From positions 23,512,845 through 23,576,844 of the forward strand of contig OY755238.1 of NCBI GenBank assembly GCA_963576725.1: a stretch of DNA of 64,000 nucleotides, given 5' to 3'. The first letter of the stretch is position 1. Each line of letters opens with the position of its first letter. The notes beneath the pieces are model-generated. The model saw only the letters and a program-made list of their open reading frames with translations, was not told the origin of the DNA and did not search any database. The DNA comes from Azorinus chamasolen. Taxonomy: Eukaryota; Mollusca; Bivalvia; Cardiida; Solecurtidae. Position numbers and translations under genes: made by a program. Shown piece by piece: positions 52,740 through 61,735 of this stretch.

Positions 52740-52880
52740 GTTGCGTGCGTGCGTGTGTGCGTGTGTGCGTGCGTGCGAGCGTGTGGGCGCATGCGTTCGA
52801 TGTGTTTGTTGTGTATGTTTTGTGGTACGTTCATGTGTGCGTGCGTATGTGAGTGCGTGCGTGCATGCGTGCGTGTTTTC
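52740..52880 (+). repeat. GTGC/GTGT microsatellite
   Basis: Alternating purine-pyrimidine GTGCGTGCGTGTGTGCG-type DNA; open frames through it are low-complexity Cys/Val/Arg strings. Potential Z-DNA, by composition only. Confidence 0.85.
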
Positions 52881-53027
52881 TGGACCCTGCAGAACTTCCT
52901 CAGAGAGAAATCTTGGAAAATCCCGTTAGCCGAGTTTGACAAAATCCGTGCTATTAACTATCTATAATAAGATCCCATCAAATGCGGACACTTTGTGAAT
53001 ATAAAAAGAAGCACGTGAAGCGCAAGA

Positions 53028-53332
53028 TACAAAAATTAGACCTCTGTCTGGTGGCCGTTTTAGAGGAGTTTTACTTTATTTTAAATTTCAAAATCATCAT
53101 TATTGAATGTCTTTAATTAAAGTTCAGTATATGTCCACATGTATATGCATCACAAAATCAGTACGATATCGAAAATCGTGACTTTTGAAAACAATTACAT
53201 GTAGATGAAAATCGAGATTAAATTCCAAAACACACATATTCACACAGAGCTATAGATAAAGGTGCGTACCAAACTGCTAAAATCGCAATCTCTCCGTCAA
53301 ACCCTATAATGTGACCATTCTTTTAGAATCGT
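53028..53332. mobile_element. Scraps of TA-class MITEs
   Basis: AGAGGAGTTTTACTTTA near 53060 is a TA-class right end. TCAAACCCTATAATGTGACC and TTTTAGAATCGTC (about 53288-53330) are inner TA-G sequence. Confidence 0.5.
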
Positions 53333-53512
53333 CTCGGGTTTAGTTGAGAAATAAAGGAGTTATTCTTGACAACGGTTAGATTTACGCGTCTTACCTGGAC
53401 CTCTGCTCACAATACACTCGTTTTCACAACTGAAATCTAATGATATCAAACTGTTAATGTGTGCAAATCGTCTCGTCTTCAGCCTAGGGCAATGACGTCA
53501 TGAGAATATAGA

Positions 53513-54505
53513 GAATAATAGGAGAGAAAACAGTTGAGGCTCGGCAAGCCTCGCCTCAACGTTTTCTCCCCTCGTCGGATAAAGGCGTCCCATCTACGGC
53601 ACTAACCTATTATTCGATTTATCCAGTCAATTTAGTTTTATCTTTTTTCATAGACTCATAAAACATAACAATCTTGAAATATTTTGCATTGAAAATGCGG
53701 TTTTTCGATCAACGTACCTCCCTTTTCATTTCCATTCTAAAGACGTAACTAATGAGCTACCGCAGAGGAAAATAGTTTCGATACTTACATTACAAGACGG
53801 GAAAACGTGCTTGAATTTGAAAAATAAGATCATTTGAATCGAGAGTCGATATATGTTAATTCAAACAGACATGGTTATTATTCTACCGGAGGCTGTATGG
53901 TCAAATTCGAGTTCCGTCGTCTCGGTTTCTATTTTTAGATAGGGCTAACGTCACTCGTCAATGGAACTGAACAGGCTATATTTAGGTCTATGACCATCAC
54001 CGCCCTTGTAAGAGTTTATCGATTAAATTATCATGAGAGTGATAAATGTTTTAATGAAGTTTTATTGTTTTATTTTTTTTTTAAATAAATAAGCGTCAAT
54101 ATAGTAGCATGGTAACTTTATATACATCTTCAATTTCGCTTACGGTATGTCTGGCCCGATTGCGTAGTGGTTACGATAGTCGCTTATCGTGCAGTCAGTC
54201 CCGGTTCGATTCTCACCGCTGATGAAACTTTTTTTTCTCTTCTTCCTTTCTAATTTTTTTTTTTAAATGACGGTTTGGGTTTTTACTGGGATACTTAATG
54301 ATAATTATCCATATTAAGTGTTTTCCTTTCAATTGAATACGTTAGTTTTTGGTAAAACAATTTTGAAGAATAAATAAAAATAGTTCCTGTTGTAAGAAGA
54401 AATTCCTACACCTACTATACAAATAAACCTCTACTGTACATATAAACTTAGGTTTATTATGCTACCCCTTTATTACGTCACTAGCGGCTGTAGTGACGGG
54501 ATAAA
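53513..54505 (-). mobile_element. FB-J element, copy 2, with different tRNA-like cargo
   Basis: Reverse copy. Hairpin end GAGAAAACAGTTGAGGCTCG ... CGTTTTCTCCCCTCGTCGGA at 53521, lacking one outer arm. Shared flanks include TAAGAGTTTATCGATTAAAT at about 54007, and the far end CCTTTATTACGTCACTAGCG then GTGACGGGATAAA. The centre, about 54060-54380, does not match copy 1. Confidence 0.8.
54147..54222 (+). tRNA. tRNA-like sequence in FB-J copy 2
   Basis: Contains GATTGCGTAGTGGTTACG (A-box-like, one mismatch to consensus) at 54158 and CCGGTTCGATTCTCAC (B box) at 54201, 30-35 bases apart as in tRNAs, with TTTTTTTT at 54228. Acceptor pairing is poor and I cannot fix an anticodon. In FB-J orientation it reads the same way as the tRNA-like sequence in copy 1. 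Confidence 0.5.
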
Positions 54506-54518
54506 CCACTTTGAATGT

Positions 54519-54695
54519 ACAGTAAAGTCTCGCTAACACGATCACTCACAAGAAATATAATTCTGAATTTTAAAGCACGTGGTAGTTTTAATGCAAGGCA
54601 ATTGTTATTCAAACAGTTCCTATACGATATTTCTGTATTATGCTTGCCCTGTATTACGCAGCAACCTGCTGTTACATACTCCTGTGTTAATACAT
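54519..54695. mobile_element. TA-E-like MITE, diverged
   Basis: TACAGTAAAGTCTCGCTAAC left end. GTGGTAGTTTTAATGCAAGG and CCTGTATTACGCAGCAACCT are the subterminal pair. The right end is not clear. Confidence 0.6.
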
Positions 54696-54760
54696 CATCT
54701 GGCAGCTTTGGCAAACTTCTGTTTCATCTTAGCATATTAATAGCATGACATGTGAGTGTC

Positions 54761-55075
54761 TTAACCCTTTCCCTGTTCAATATTCATATAAGAAAAGATA
54801 ACATCATAATTACTTATTAACAAAGAATGTCATTGGATCCTGATGTGGCAATGGGATAAACAGGTCCACACTGTCTGTAAACTTAATTAAAAATGTTAAC
54901 CCGTCCCATCAAATAAACGCATTTTCACGCATCTGCAAACATAGTAGACGGGAGACGGCTCCTATAGGAAACCTCAGTTAAGGATCTGCTCTGTTTCCTA
55001 GTGGATTTTGATACAGCTGTTTCTTTAGTTTCTAAAATGGCTACAACGTTCCGCCTTTCATATTTTATTATATTA
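54761..55075. mobile_element. TTAA-A1 fragment and reverse TTAA-A2
   Basis: 54761-54885 begins TTAACCCTTTCCCTGTTCAA (A1, broken). 54897-55075 is a reverse A2 (TTAACCCGTCCCATCAAATA, GCAAACATAGTAGAC, TTTCTTTAGTTTCTAAAATG). Confidence 0.65.
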
Positions 55076-55225
55076 CTTGACCAGAGTAAACTGAGACTCC
55101 GTGCATATTCCGTTTATACTCGTACGTCTATATATAGATTTCCGAAGATAAACAACGCTCGAACATTATTGACTAGTGATGGTATGTAATTTTAATAGTA
55201 TGTAATAGCTCAGTAGATAATATTA

Positions 55226-55415
55226 GTTACACGGTAATTTGGCAGGGTGTACGGGCTGGTATGACCGGGTTAGACCACGTATTTCCTTCGGCGTTAGCCG
55301 AAGGAAATACGTGGTCTAACCCGGTCATACCAGCCCGTACACCCTAACGCCGAAGGAAATACGTGGTCTAACCCGGTCATACCAGCCCGTACACCCTGCC
55401 AAATTACCGTGTAAC
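55226..55415. repeat. FB-L long palindrome with duplicated arm
   Basis: TTACACGGTAATTTGGCAGG pairs with its complement at the right edge. The inner stem GTACGGGCTGGTATGACCGG ... ATTTCCTTCGGC folds back at once, and the right arm from GCCGAAGGAAATACGTGG to CGTACACCCT is present twice in tandem. Confidence 0.88.
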
Positions 55416-55418
55416 GAA

Positions 55419-55900
55419 TTTATTACCAGTCAGAGATCCGATTACCTAATTAAGAAACGAACAACTCTTATTTTGCTGACATTAGATCTCTAATTGTATG
55501 ACGACATGACAAAGAAAACATGACGTCATCACAGAGCAAATATGACGTCGTCTCAGAGCAATTTCGAAAGAGGAATTGAAACTTCACTAATCTTGTAAAC
55601 ATTAACGGTAACACGTTGTACTGATAAGTTGATAGTGTTAAATTGAGGAACGTATGAGGTACAGTTTTTTACGTTTATTATCAATTATTTAGACGTAATC
55701 CATCCAGAATTATTGGGGTAAGGACGATATGAAATTTCGAATCGACGCAAAAAATAAAAACAAAACGAATGACGTCACGCGTCAAGTTTGAATAATTCTG
55801 TATTTTCCGTGGAAGCCGCTGAATACGGTACTGTACACCCCGGCAGTTTTTGGCAAACTGACCAATCAAATTCCAAGGATTTACTCTGACTGGTAATAAA
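55419..55900. mobile_element. 482-bp element with 17-bp inverted ends
   Basis: TTTATTACCAGTCAGAG at the left and CTCTGACTGGTAATAAA at the right are perfect inverted repeats. The inside has ATGACGTCATCAC and ATGACGTCGTCTC but no ORF with a known domain. Target duplication not evident. Confidence 0.7.
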
Positions 55901-56383
55901 GGCGATGTATGCAGGGGGCAAGGTAGGGGGTTCGAACTTCACTTCGGGCATATTCTAATCTTCAAAAAGTGAGTACATTACAATTTCCTTATTTTAAGCA
56001 TTTTCCATGAAACACGATCGTCCCACTTTCCCACATTTGCTTTTTTTTCGCCAAAAAACTTAAACTCGGAAAGTGAGGGGGCAGTACGACAGAGACCGTA
56101 AGCGAAGGAGAATGACGTTTTTATGTGCAATTATGCCATGTACATGAAATAAAGGGAATTAATGTATACGTATGTTGAAAAAAAAGATGAACGAAGAAAA
56201 CATTTAAAATAAAAAGTACTTCAAAAGACAAAAACAAAAAAGTACTTCAAAAGACATAAAAATATTTAAAAAAAATACTACAAAATACATATATGTTTAT
56301 AATAACATATCTGATATACAATAATTATTCTTGAAAAATCAAGTAAAAACAAATAATAAAAAATCAAAAAAAATCTAATGACT
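55901..56383. other. No recognised gene
   Basis: Contains GGGGGTTCGAACTTCAC (a lone B-box-like stretch near 55928) and A-rich runs. Unassigned. Confidence 0.35.
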
Positions 56384-56452
56384 TCAGTTAGATTCGAACC
56401 TGCAACCGCTTGTATGACAGACGAAGATCTTTCCACTGCGCCACTTTAGGCT
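56384..56452 (-). tRNA. tRNA-like pseudogene
   Basis: Minus strand: AGTGGCGCAGTGG (A-box-like) and CAGGTTCGAATCTAA (B box), with a possible anticodon loop CTGTCAT that would read GTC (Asp). T-stem and acceptor pairing are poor, so it is probably not functional. Confidence 0.45.
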
Positions 56453-56469
56453 GTATATTGGTATCAACG

Positions 56470-56613
56470 TGTAACATGATGAAAAAGTTGTGACTCGACT
56501 GGGACTCGAACCCAGGGCCTCTGGCTTACCATGCCTACACTCTACCGACTGAGCTACCAAGCCACACAGTAAAGCCTATCAACTTATTTCACCACAATCT
56601 CTACCCGGCTACA
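56470..56613 (-). repeat. 3' LTR of the TRIM
   Basis: Starts TGTAGCCGGGTAGAGATTGT and ends CATCATGTTACA on the minus strand; about 95 percent identical to the 5' LTR (7 differences in 144). Confidence 0.88.
56491..56563 (-). tRNA. tRNA-Thr-like (GGT) in the 3' LTR
   Basis: Same 73-base fold as the 5' LTR copy. The anticodon loop ATGGTAA gives GGT (Thr) because of one base change. The T stem CTGGG/CCCAG and the D stem are better paired than in the other LTR; one mismatch lies in the anticodon stem. A box TAGCTCAGTCGG and B box GGGTTCGAGTCCC are close to consensus. CAACTTTTT follows here too. Confidence 0.75.
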
Positions 56614-56625
56614 CACACCCCCTCT
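56614..56625 (-). promoter_or_regulatory. TRIM polypurine tract
   Basis: AGAGGGGGTGTG on the minus strand ends directly at the 3' LTR, the expected place for plus-strand priming. Confidence 0.65.
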
Positions 56626-56744
56626 ACATAAGAATTCGTCCCGAATTCTTACTCAAAGAACACTCCACGAATTTCTTATTATTACAAATTATCTTCATTA
56701 CAATGTTCATATTATCTTCATATAAATCACCCTGTGGGTTATTT

Positions 56745-56757
56745 ACGTTGGGCGCCA
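56745..56757 (-). promoter_or_regulatory. TRIM primer-binding site
   Basis: TGGCGCCCAACGT on the minus strand, two bases (TT) after the LTR. It equals the first 13 bases of the primer site used with tRNA-Lys1,2, which fits priming of minus-strand DNA by a host tRNA-Lys. Confidence 0.8.
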
Positions 56758-56759
56758 AA

Positions 56760-56903
56760 TGTAACATGGTGAAAAAGTTGTGACTCGACTGAGACTCGAA
56801 CCCAGGGCCTCTAGCTTACAATGCCAACATTCTACCGACTGAGCTACCAAGCCACACAGTAAAGCCTATCAACTTATTTCACCACAATCTCTACCCAGCT
56901 ACA
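56760..56903 (-). repeat. 5' LTR of the TRIM
   Basis: On the minus strand it starts TGTAGCTGGGTAGAGATTGT and ends CACCATGTTACA. It contains the tRNA-like gene at 56781-56853. Confidence 0.88.
56781..56853 (-). tRNA. tRNA-Thr-like (TGT) in the 5' LTR
   Basis: 73 bases fold as a complete cloverleaf. The acceptor pairs GGCTTGG with TCGAGTC at all seven positions (with G-T pairs). The D arm has TAGCTCAGTCGGTAGA. The anticodon arm is TTGGC-ATTGTAA-GCTAG, anticodon TGT (Thr) with T33. The T arm is CTGGG-TTCGAGT-CTCAG, which includes the B box. Discriminator A. CAACTTTTT follows, a Pol III terminator four bases downstream. CCA is not encoded, as is normal for eukaryotic tRNA genes. Confidence 0.75.
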
Positions 56904-56994
56904 AACGTATAACCCATGTATTGGTATGTATGGTAATCGAATACATCCGAGTATAACCGGAAACGCTAACGGAAATCGATTAGTCTCAGTATAA

Positions 56995-57077
56995 AATGGT
57001 CAAGTAATGACTATTTTGTCTATAAATATTCAGTAGGTATTGAACTCTTGACTAAATATAGAATAGGGAAGGGGTAA
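56995..57077 (-). mobile_element. TTAA-A2 fragment
   Basis: AAATATTCAGTAGGTATTGA and ATATAGAATAGGGAAGGGGT are the A2 left end in reverse. Confidence 0.65.
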
Positions 57078-57132
57078 AGGTTAAACCTGAGCTCTTTTAC
57101 GACTTGTGTTGAATTCCTGATAACCTAAGAAA

Positions 57133-57420
57133 ACAGTTTGTATCCTCATGATGCTGAGTTACTAGACGTCTCATTAACTAATCCCCTCCAAGACTAATTT
57201 CAGACCCAATCCCTGAATAGATTTACCGAAAAATGAGCATCAACTGTAGAAAAGAGAATTTTAGAATTGTGTAGTTTTGAAACCAAAGTTATAAATAGAG
57301 CATTTGCTCCTATAGAACAAATGCTCTATTTATAGCAATGGTTTTCAAAAGTGATTTTTACAGAGGCGCAAAGAGGCTTCTGTATGAGAGAATGAGTTAA
57401 GATCCAAACGGTTTGTCATG
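57133..57420. mobile_element. TTAA-H hairpin interrupted by TTAA-B
   Basis: AACAGTTTGTATCCTCATGA, TGCTGAGTTACTAGACGTCT and CATTAA precede the insert; TTAAGATCCAAACGGTTTGT follows it. Removing TTAA-B with one TTAA restores a normal H hairpin. Confidence 0.82.
57174..57400 (+). mobile_element. TTAA-B MITE inside TTAA-H
   Basis: TTAACTAATCCCCTCCAAGA to GAGAGAATGAGTTAA, TTAA at both edges duplicating the single TTAA of the H copy. Confidence 0.88.
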
Positions 57421-57473
57421 ATATGTGAAAACATTTTCGCAAATGGTGCAGGGGAGAAGTTTTGCAGATGAAG

Positions 57474-57690
57474 TTAACTCTTCCACCGCCAATGTCGCAA
57501 GTTGCACCGCCACAAACAGTGCAGCCATCTCTTGTCGGGTACTTCGCTGTTGTCTCAACTTCTAGTTCTCTGTATGTGATTTATTCCTTCGAAATTTGCA
57601 ATCATTTAACTCAATTCTTCATTTCAGAAAACTGATTTAACAAAATTGTGATGCAGACTGCAATTAGATATTTGGCGCCGAAATAGTTAA
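57474..57690 (+). mobile_element. TTAA-I MITE
   Basis: TTAACTCTTCCACCGCCAAT to TTTGGCGCCGAAATAGTTAA. Confidence 0.88.
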
Positions 57691-57764
57691 CCATATTGTC
57701 AGCTGCAAACAGTGTCGTCTGTTGCAGTCCTGAAAGTGAATATTTCTTCTTATTTCTTCAACAA

Positions 57765-57860
57765 AGATGTCAGGGTATCACATGAGTTTGGTTCTGGTGA
57801 GATGCTGGGTTTTTCGGTGTCTCATCTGGATCCAAACTGTTTGTATAGGTAAACACAGAT
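57765..57860. mobile_element. TTAA-H core hairpin
   Basis: AGTTTGGTTCTGGTGAGATG and GTGTCTCATCTGGATCCAAA with a short loop; right shoulder CTGTTTGTATAGG. Confidence 0.65.
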
Positions 57861-58049
57861 TTGCCAGTATCGTGCAAGGAGTTAACGAGTACAAAAACAT
57901 ACATTTTGATGTATTGGTAGTTGTCGCATTGCTTTTCTTTCTCGCCTCTTCTAACAATCTTTATAAATCCTTTTTGACGCAAGCCAAGGCTAGACTACTA
58001 ATCTGTCGCGTCACGAGATTATGTCATTTCACAAGGGAATTATCTTTAT

Positions 58050-58250
58050 ACAGTACACCCCGTTAGTTCGAACACACAAAAACGTGTATCATTGTCCGCC
58101 CTTAAGACAGGTGGCAGCTTAATGCAGGATGTTATACAGACATATAGGAACTTTCTGCATGACGATCATCCTGCATTAAGCAGCCACCTGCTTAAAAACT
58201 TCTCAATTCTTCATTACTGAAACTTCGAACCATCGAATTTTTACTGTATG
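58050..58250. mobile_element. TA-class MITE, D/F hybrid
   Basis: TACAGTACACCCCGTTAGTT left, GAACCATCGAATTTTTACTG right: the ends lean to TA-F (GTTCGAAC), the inside GGTGGCAGCTTAATGCAGGA is TA-D/E-type. Confidence 0.75.
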
Positions 58251-58349
58251 TCTTGTTCATGTATTAAATGTTGGAGCAGTCAAGATCTTATGGCGTGAGT
58301 TGGATCAATCTCTTTGCCACCATAGGGCAACGCTTTACAATTAGATTAC

Positions 58350-58458
58350 TATTAGCGCATAAGCAAACAGGGTAGACCATTATCACAAAGTTCCTAAGGG
58401 AGCTGTCTGGTCGTGATCTCTCTGTTTACAAATGCATAACATGTGTCTTTATTCAGCT
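58350..58458. mobile_element. TTAA-A hairpin fragment
   Basis: ATAAGCAAACAGGGTAGACC ... TCTCTGTTTACAAATGCATA, right shoulder of a TTAA-A. It abuts TTAA-H. Confidence 0.55.
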
Positions 58459-58661
58459 TTAACCTGCTGAGCCAATTATTTTTACAAAAGTTTTCACCTA
58501 TTTTTCAAAACTCAACCTATAATCAGTTTGTCTGCCAAAATGCAAGCAGTGTGTCAAACAGTTTGGATCCTGATGAGACGCCGAGTTACTCGGCGTCTCA
58601 TCTGGATACACACTGTTTGCATAGGTATCTATTCACCCGCTCATAGCAGGCTAAAGGTTAA
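58459..58661 (+). mobile_element. TTAA-H MITE, best-preserved copy
   Basis: TTAACCTGCTGAGCC start and AGCAGGCTAAAGGTTAA end. Core palindrome GATGAGACGCCGAGTTACTC plus its complement, in GTTTGGATCC / GGATACACAC shoulders and CAAACAG/CTGTTTG. Confidence 0.85.
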
Positions 58662-58853
58662 GATAAGGATTACGAAATCAATATCACTAGTAGCAAGATT
58701 AATTCCCAAACACCCAAAGTGAGATTGATGCTCATATTTTCGTATTACTGATTGCTTCAAAGAAATCCACATGCTATCTTCGAACGAATTGGCAAAATCG
58801 ACAGCAATTAGGATTCACACACAAGAGAATAAGTGAGTTTTTCAATGTGATTT

Positions 58854-59018
58854 ACAGTAAAACCCTCTAAACCGAAATTTTAGTAAAGCATAATTGAGAT
58901 CTTTAAGATAGATGGTGGTTAATGCAGGGTAAATGCAGAAAGCCCTTAAGGGGCATGTCCGCATGAACTTTGCCCCGAATTAAGCTGCCAACTGTCTTAC
59001 AGGTGTATCTGAATGGCC
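58854..59018. mobile_element. TA-D MITE, right end lost
   Basis: TTACAGTAAAACCCTCTAAA start. GTGGTTAATGCAGGGTAAAT and GAATTAAGCTGCCAACTG are the subterminal pair. FB-N follows. Confidence 0.72.
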
Positions 59019-59019
59019 A

Positions 59020-59070
59020 TATGCTTAAGAATGAACTCATACTCAAGAATAACGTTTTATAACGTCGGAG
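59020..59070. repeat. FB-N scrap
   Basis: ATGCTTAAGAATGAACTCAT, ACTCAAGAATAACGTTTTAT: remnant of the FB-N arms. Confidence 0.45.
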
Positions 59071-59124
59071 CCTGCTCTGAAGTAACACAGGATCACCTCT
59101 TCACCTGTCACCTTCTAATGCTAT

Positions 59125-59305
59125 TGCCAACATAGTATACCCAAATGGATTATTTGCTCCAGAGGAGCAAATGCTTCATTTACCGGTATAACAATGGCTT
59201 CTATACTATATAATTCTAAAGTTTTCTTTTTTCTAGTAACTGCTCCTTTTCAGTAGATTTGTTCAAAGAGGTTGGTCTAAAACATTGTATGAGGGAATGG
59301 GTTAA
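59125..59305 (-). mobile_element. TTAA-B MITE, left end lost
   Basis: TTATTTGCTCCAGAGGAGCA hairpin, then TTTTCAGTAGATTTGTTCAA and GAGGGAATGGGTTAA. Confidence 0.8.
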
Positions 59306-59589
59306 TGCAGGCCATACAGTACACGTCATTACAACAAGGACTTACTGTCATACATTAGAGTCTACTAGACTAGTTACAGGTTAATGCAATGCCCGCATCA
59401 CACCTCTTTATATCAAAGACTTTAAAACATCAATTCATTTAGACCAGTTGTGGTTAAATGCAGAACACATTATAAACCCCTCTTTAAAACAACAACGACT
59501 TTGAAACAGTTGGGCCCTTTAGACAATCTGTATCCCATTACAGTACATACATAAAATACACATCTTTAAAACAACGACTTTAAAGCATT

Positions 59590-59715
59590 TCGATCTTACA
59601 GACAAGTTGTAGCTTAATGCAGGACAAGTATTATGCAGAAAGCTTCTCTATGAGCGTTATGCATTACTATAGTCCTACTCTGATCAAATGCCTGCTTTTA
59701 GAGAGACCCGTGTTT
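59590..59715. mobile_element. TA-E-like fragment
   Basis: TTGTAGCTTAATGCAGGACA, ATTATGCAGAAAGCTTC and GAGCGTTATGCATTACT. No termini; GAGACCCGTGTTTAATC is family-like. Confidence 0.6.
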
Positions 59716-59740
59716 AATCATTGACTCGTTAACTAATGAC

Positions 59741-61119
59741 GATGCATTTTACGATCAGGACGGTCAGTATATGCTCATGGAATAATTCAGATATGTTTAT
59801 GTAATGGTGGTGGGATATTGGTGTACTTAAAATATATTTTGCATTCTAGAATTGAGGAACTTGAGGTATTTTGCACAGCCAATTTGGGTAAAGATTACAA
59901 ACAACAGATTCATACATTTTAGATGTATATATAACCCCTATACTACAGACAACGTATTTTGAAAACTTTGACAGACATTTGGTAAAGGCCGGATATACGC
60001 ATGCGCATTATCATGTTGCAGACACCCGTCAAAACTGAAAGTACCGTCAAATGATGCTTAGCCGATGTTATAGTTTGTGTTTAATGTCATTAAGATTCTT
60101 TGTATACACAAACAGCATGCTTTTCATTATCAACCAGACAACCTATCTGAATTTCTGCAAGAGCGGGCCGACTTACTCGATTACGAGATATTGAACCACT
60201 ACTCGAGTTGAGATTGATCCGTGAGCGACATGGTAAAAGATGAAAACCGAACGATGACTATATAGAAGGTTTCAACTACGTTGGACCCACCAAAGACGAA
60301 ACGATTAATGTCTTCAGTAATGTTTAGATAAATCCAAGGCTGACATTCAAAAAAGTATGTGTCTACTGAGCTCAATTATATAACATGTTTTTTTCATATT
60401 ATATAGTTAACATAGACATCCGCCAAAGCTGCACATTTTCAGCTTCACTCGTCCACCTGTCTGCTGTTTCTTTCAACGTATGTTTTATTTTACGCCCATC
60501 CATATGAGAACTTAGCTGTTATTTTTATTTACACTGTCTTACACAATATTTTTTATCTGGTCTGCTCTTTTTTCAAATGCATTAATTAATAAGCGTATAT
60601 GGTATAAAATGTTAAATATGAAAACAAATAAATTGCATCTACTTCTACTTGTATATTTGATTTGATGCCATCTCATTTGTCTGCCCTCCACATCTACTGC
60701 AGATAATTACAGACCTAAGATGTCCTTGGAGAAAACAAGTCAATGCTCTTTGAATGCACTAACCACTACACGTATGCCTTACTTAATAGGTTTCATGTCG
60801 CATTTCATAATTTACAATTGTAATTCTGCTGTCGACCATGTGACATTGTAAGTCAGTGTATTCTCGGTTGCAACATGTTAAAAACATACTATTAATAGAA
60901 CCGAGGTCAGACAGGAAATTAGGAAATGACACACGAAATTCTACAGCAACATCAGAAGTACAAATTAAGTGTGCGCTCTCACCGTCCCTTGCCTGTTTCA
61001 CTCCGACAGCATAATATAAACAGCGCCGTAAAACCTAATGGTTACTTAATATATCGATAACAAAAGACTAAAGCTGACGTCATTTCCCTTATGTGACGTT
61101 TAGTTGGTATCCAGCTAAT
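59741..61119. other. 1.4 kb without recognised gene or repeat
   Basis: The longest stretch with no MITE ends. It has only short ORFs (up to 72 codons, minus strand 60783-61001, unrecognised). It may be the most unique sequence here. Confidence 0.4.
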
Positions 61120-61225
61120 CGCATTTGCAAACAGCTCGTATCCAGATGGGATGCCGGGTAACAGCGTCTCATCACAGTCCAAGCTGTGTGACGCTTGCTC
61201 AATAGTTTCTCAAAAGCCTGTGTCA
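61120..61225. mobile_element. TTAA-H fragment
   Basis: GCAAACAGCTCGTATCCAGA, GATGCCGGGTAACAGCGTCT, GCTCAATAGTTTCTCAAAAG. Confidence 0.6.
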
Positions 61226-61512
61226 TGACATTTGGTCAATTATTCCTCAAAAGATTGATCGAATCTTAAGTAGATCTAAATCTAGTTAAATTCGTCGCAC
61301 CAGATCCAAAATGGAGCAGACCTTATTTTGTTCACAGGGTAACAAGGGTTAACGACCGGTCATAAACAACGCGGATATATTAGCGTCTACTTTGTAATTC
61401 AACACAAACAGCACATTTCGGTAGCTGTCTCATGATGACGTCAATTGTTTAATTCTTTCGCTGTCACGTACTTGTCGTCTGCGATGTATATCGTCTGGTA
61501 CAGTTCTCATTG
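61226..61512. other. No recognisable feature
   Basis: No gene. TTCTTTCGCTGTCACG near 61454 is faintly TTAA-I-like. Confidence 0.3.
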
Positions 61513-61720
61513 TTTAATTCTTAACTTCATAGACACGTATTTTAACGCCTTTGTAGTGTAGACACAGATAATGTGGCTGCTGTGTCTAAGTAGGGTCTAC
61601 TCTGTTTGCTTATGGGATCTGAGTCTACAGTTTTTACAAGGGCCAGCCATTTTCTTGTCCATTGGCCATACTAAAACATAAGCTAATTAATCTCCATATA
61701 TATAGTACTTCTATACTTGA
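61513..61720 (-). mobile_element. TTAA-A1 MITE, diverged
   Basis: TTTAATTCTTAACTTCATAG, GGGTCTACTCTGTTTGCTTA and TGAGTCTACAGTTTTTACAA; TAATTAATCTCCATATATAT at its far part. Confidence 0.6.
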
Positions 61721-61735
61721 AATGCTCTGATCTAA

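Larger units (their letters stand above)
56470..56903 (-). mobile_element. TRIM retrotransposon with tRNA-bearing LTRs
   Basis: Two direct repeats of 144 bp (56470-56613 and 56760-56903, seven differences) begin TG and end CA on either strand. The 146 internal bases hold, in minus orientation, a primer-binding site two bases after the 5' LTR and a polypurine tract touching the 3' LTR. AACG lies on both outer sides (56466-56469 and 56904-56907), a 4-bp target duplication. There is no coding capacity, so reverse transcriptase and integrase must come from elsewhere. Total 434 bp, within TRIM size. Each LTR contains a full tRNA-like gene. Plant Cassandra TRIMs carry 5S RNA in their LTRs in a comparable way (established for plants); the comparison is mine. 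Confidence 0.88.

Noticed and set aside
52675..52967. Cys/Val-rich ORFs
   Set aside because: Translated GTGC/GTGT microsatellite.
55419..55900. Part of FB-L
   Set aside because: Its own 17-bp inverted ends lie outside the FB-L palindrome; I keep them separate, though they abut within four bases.
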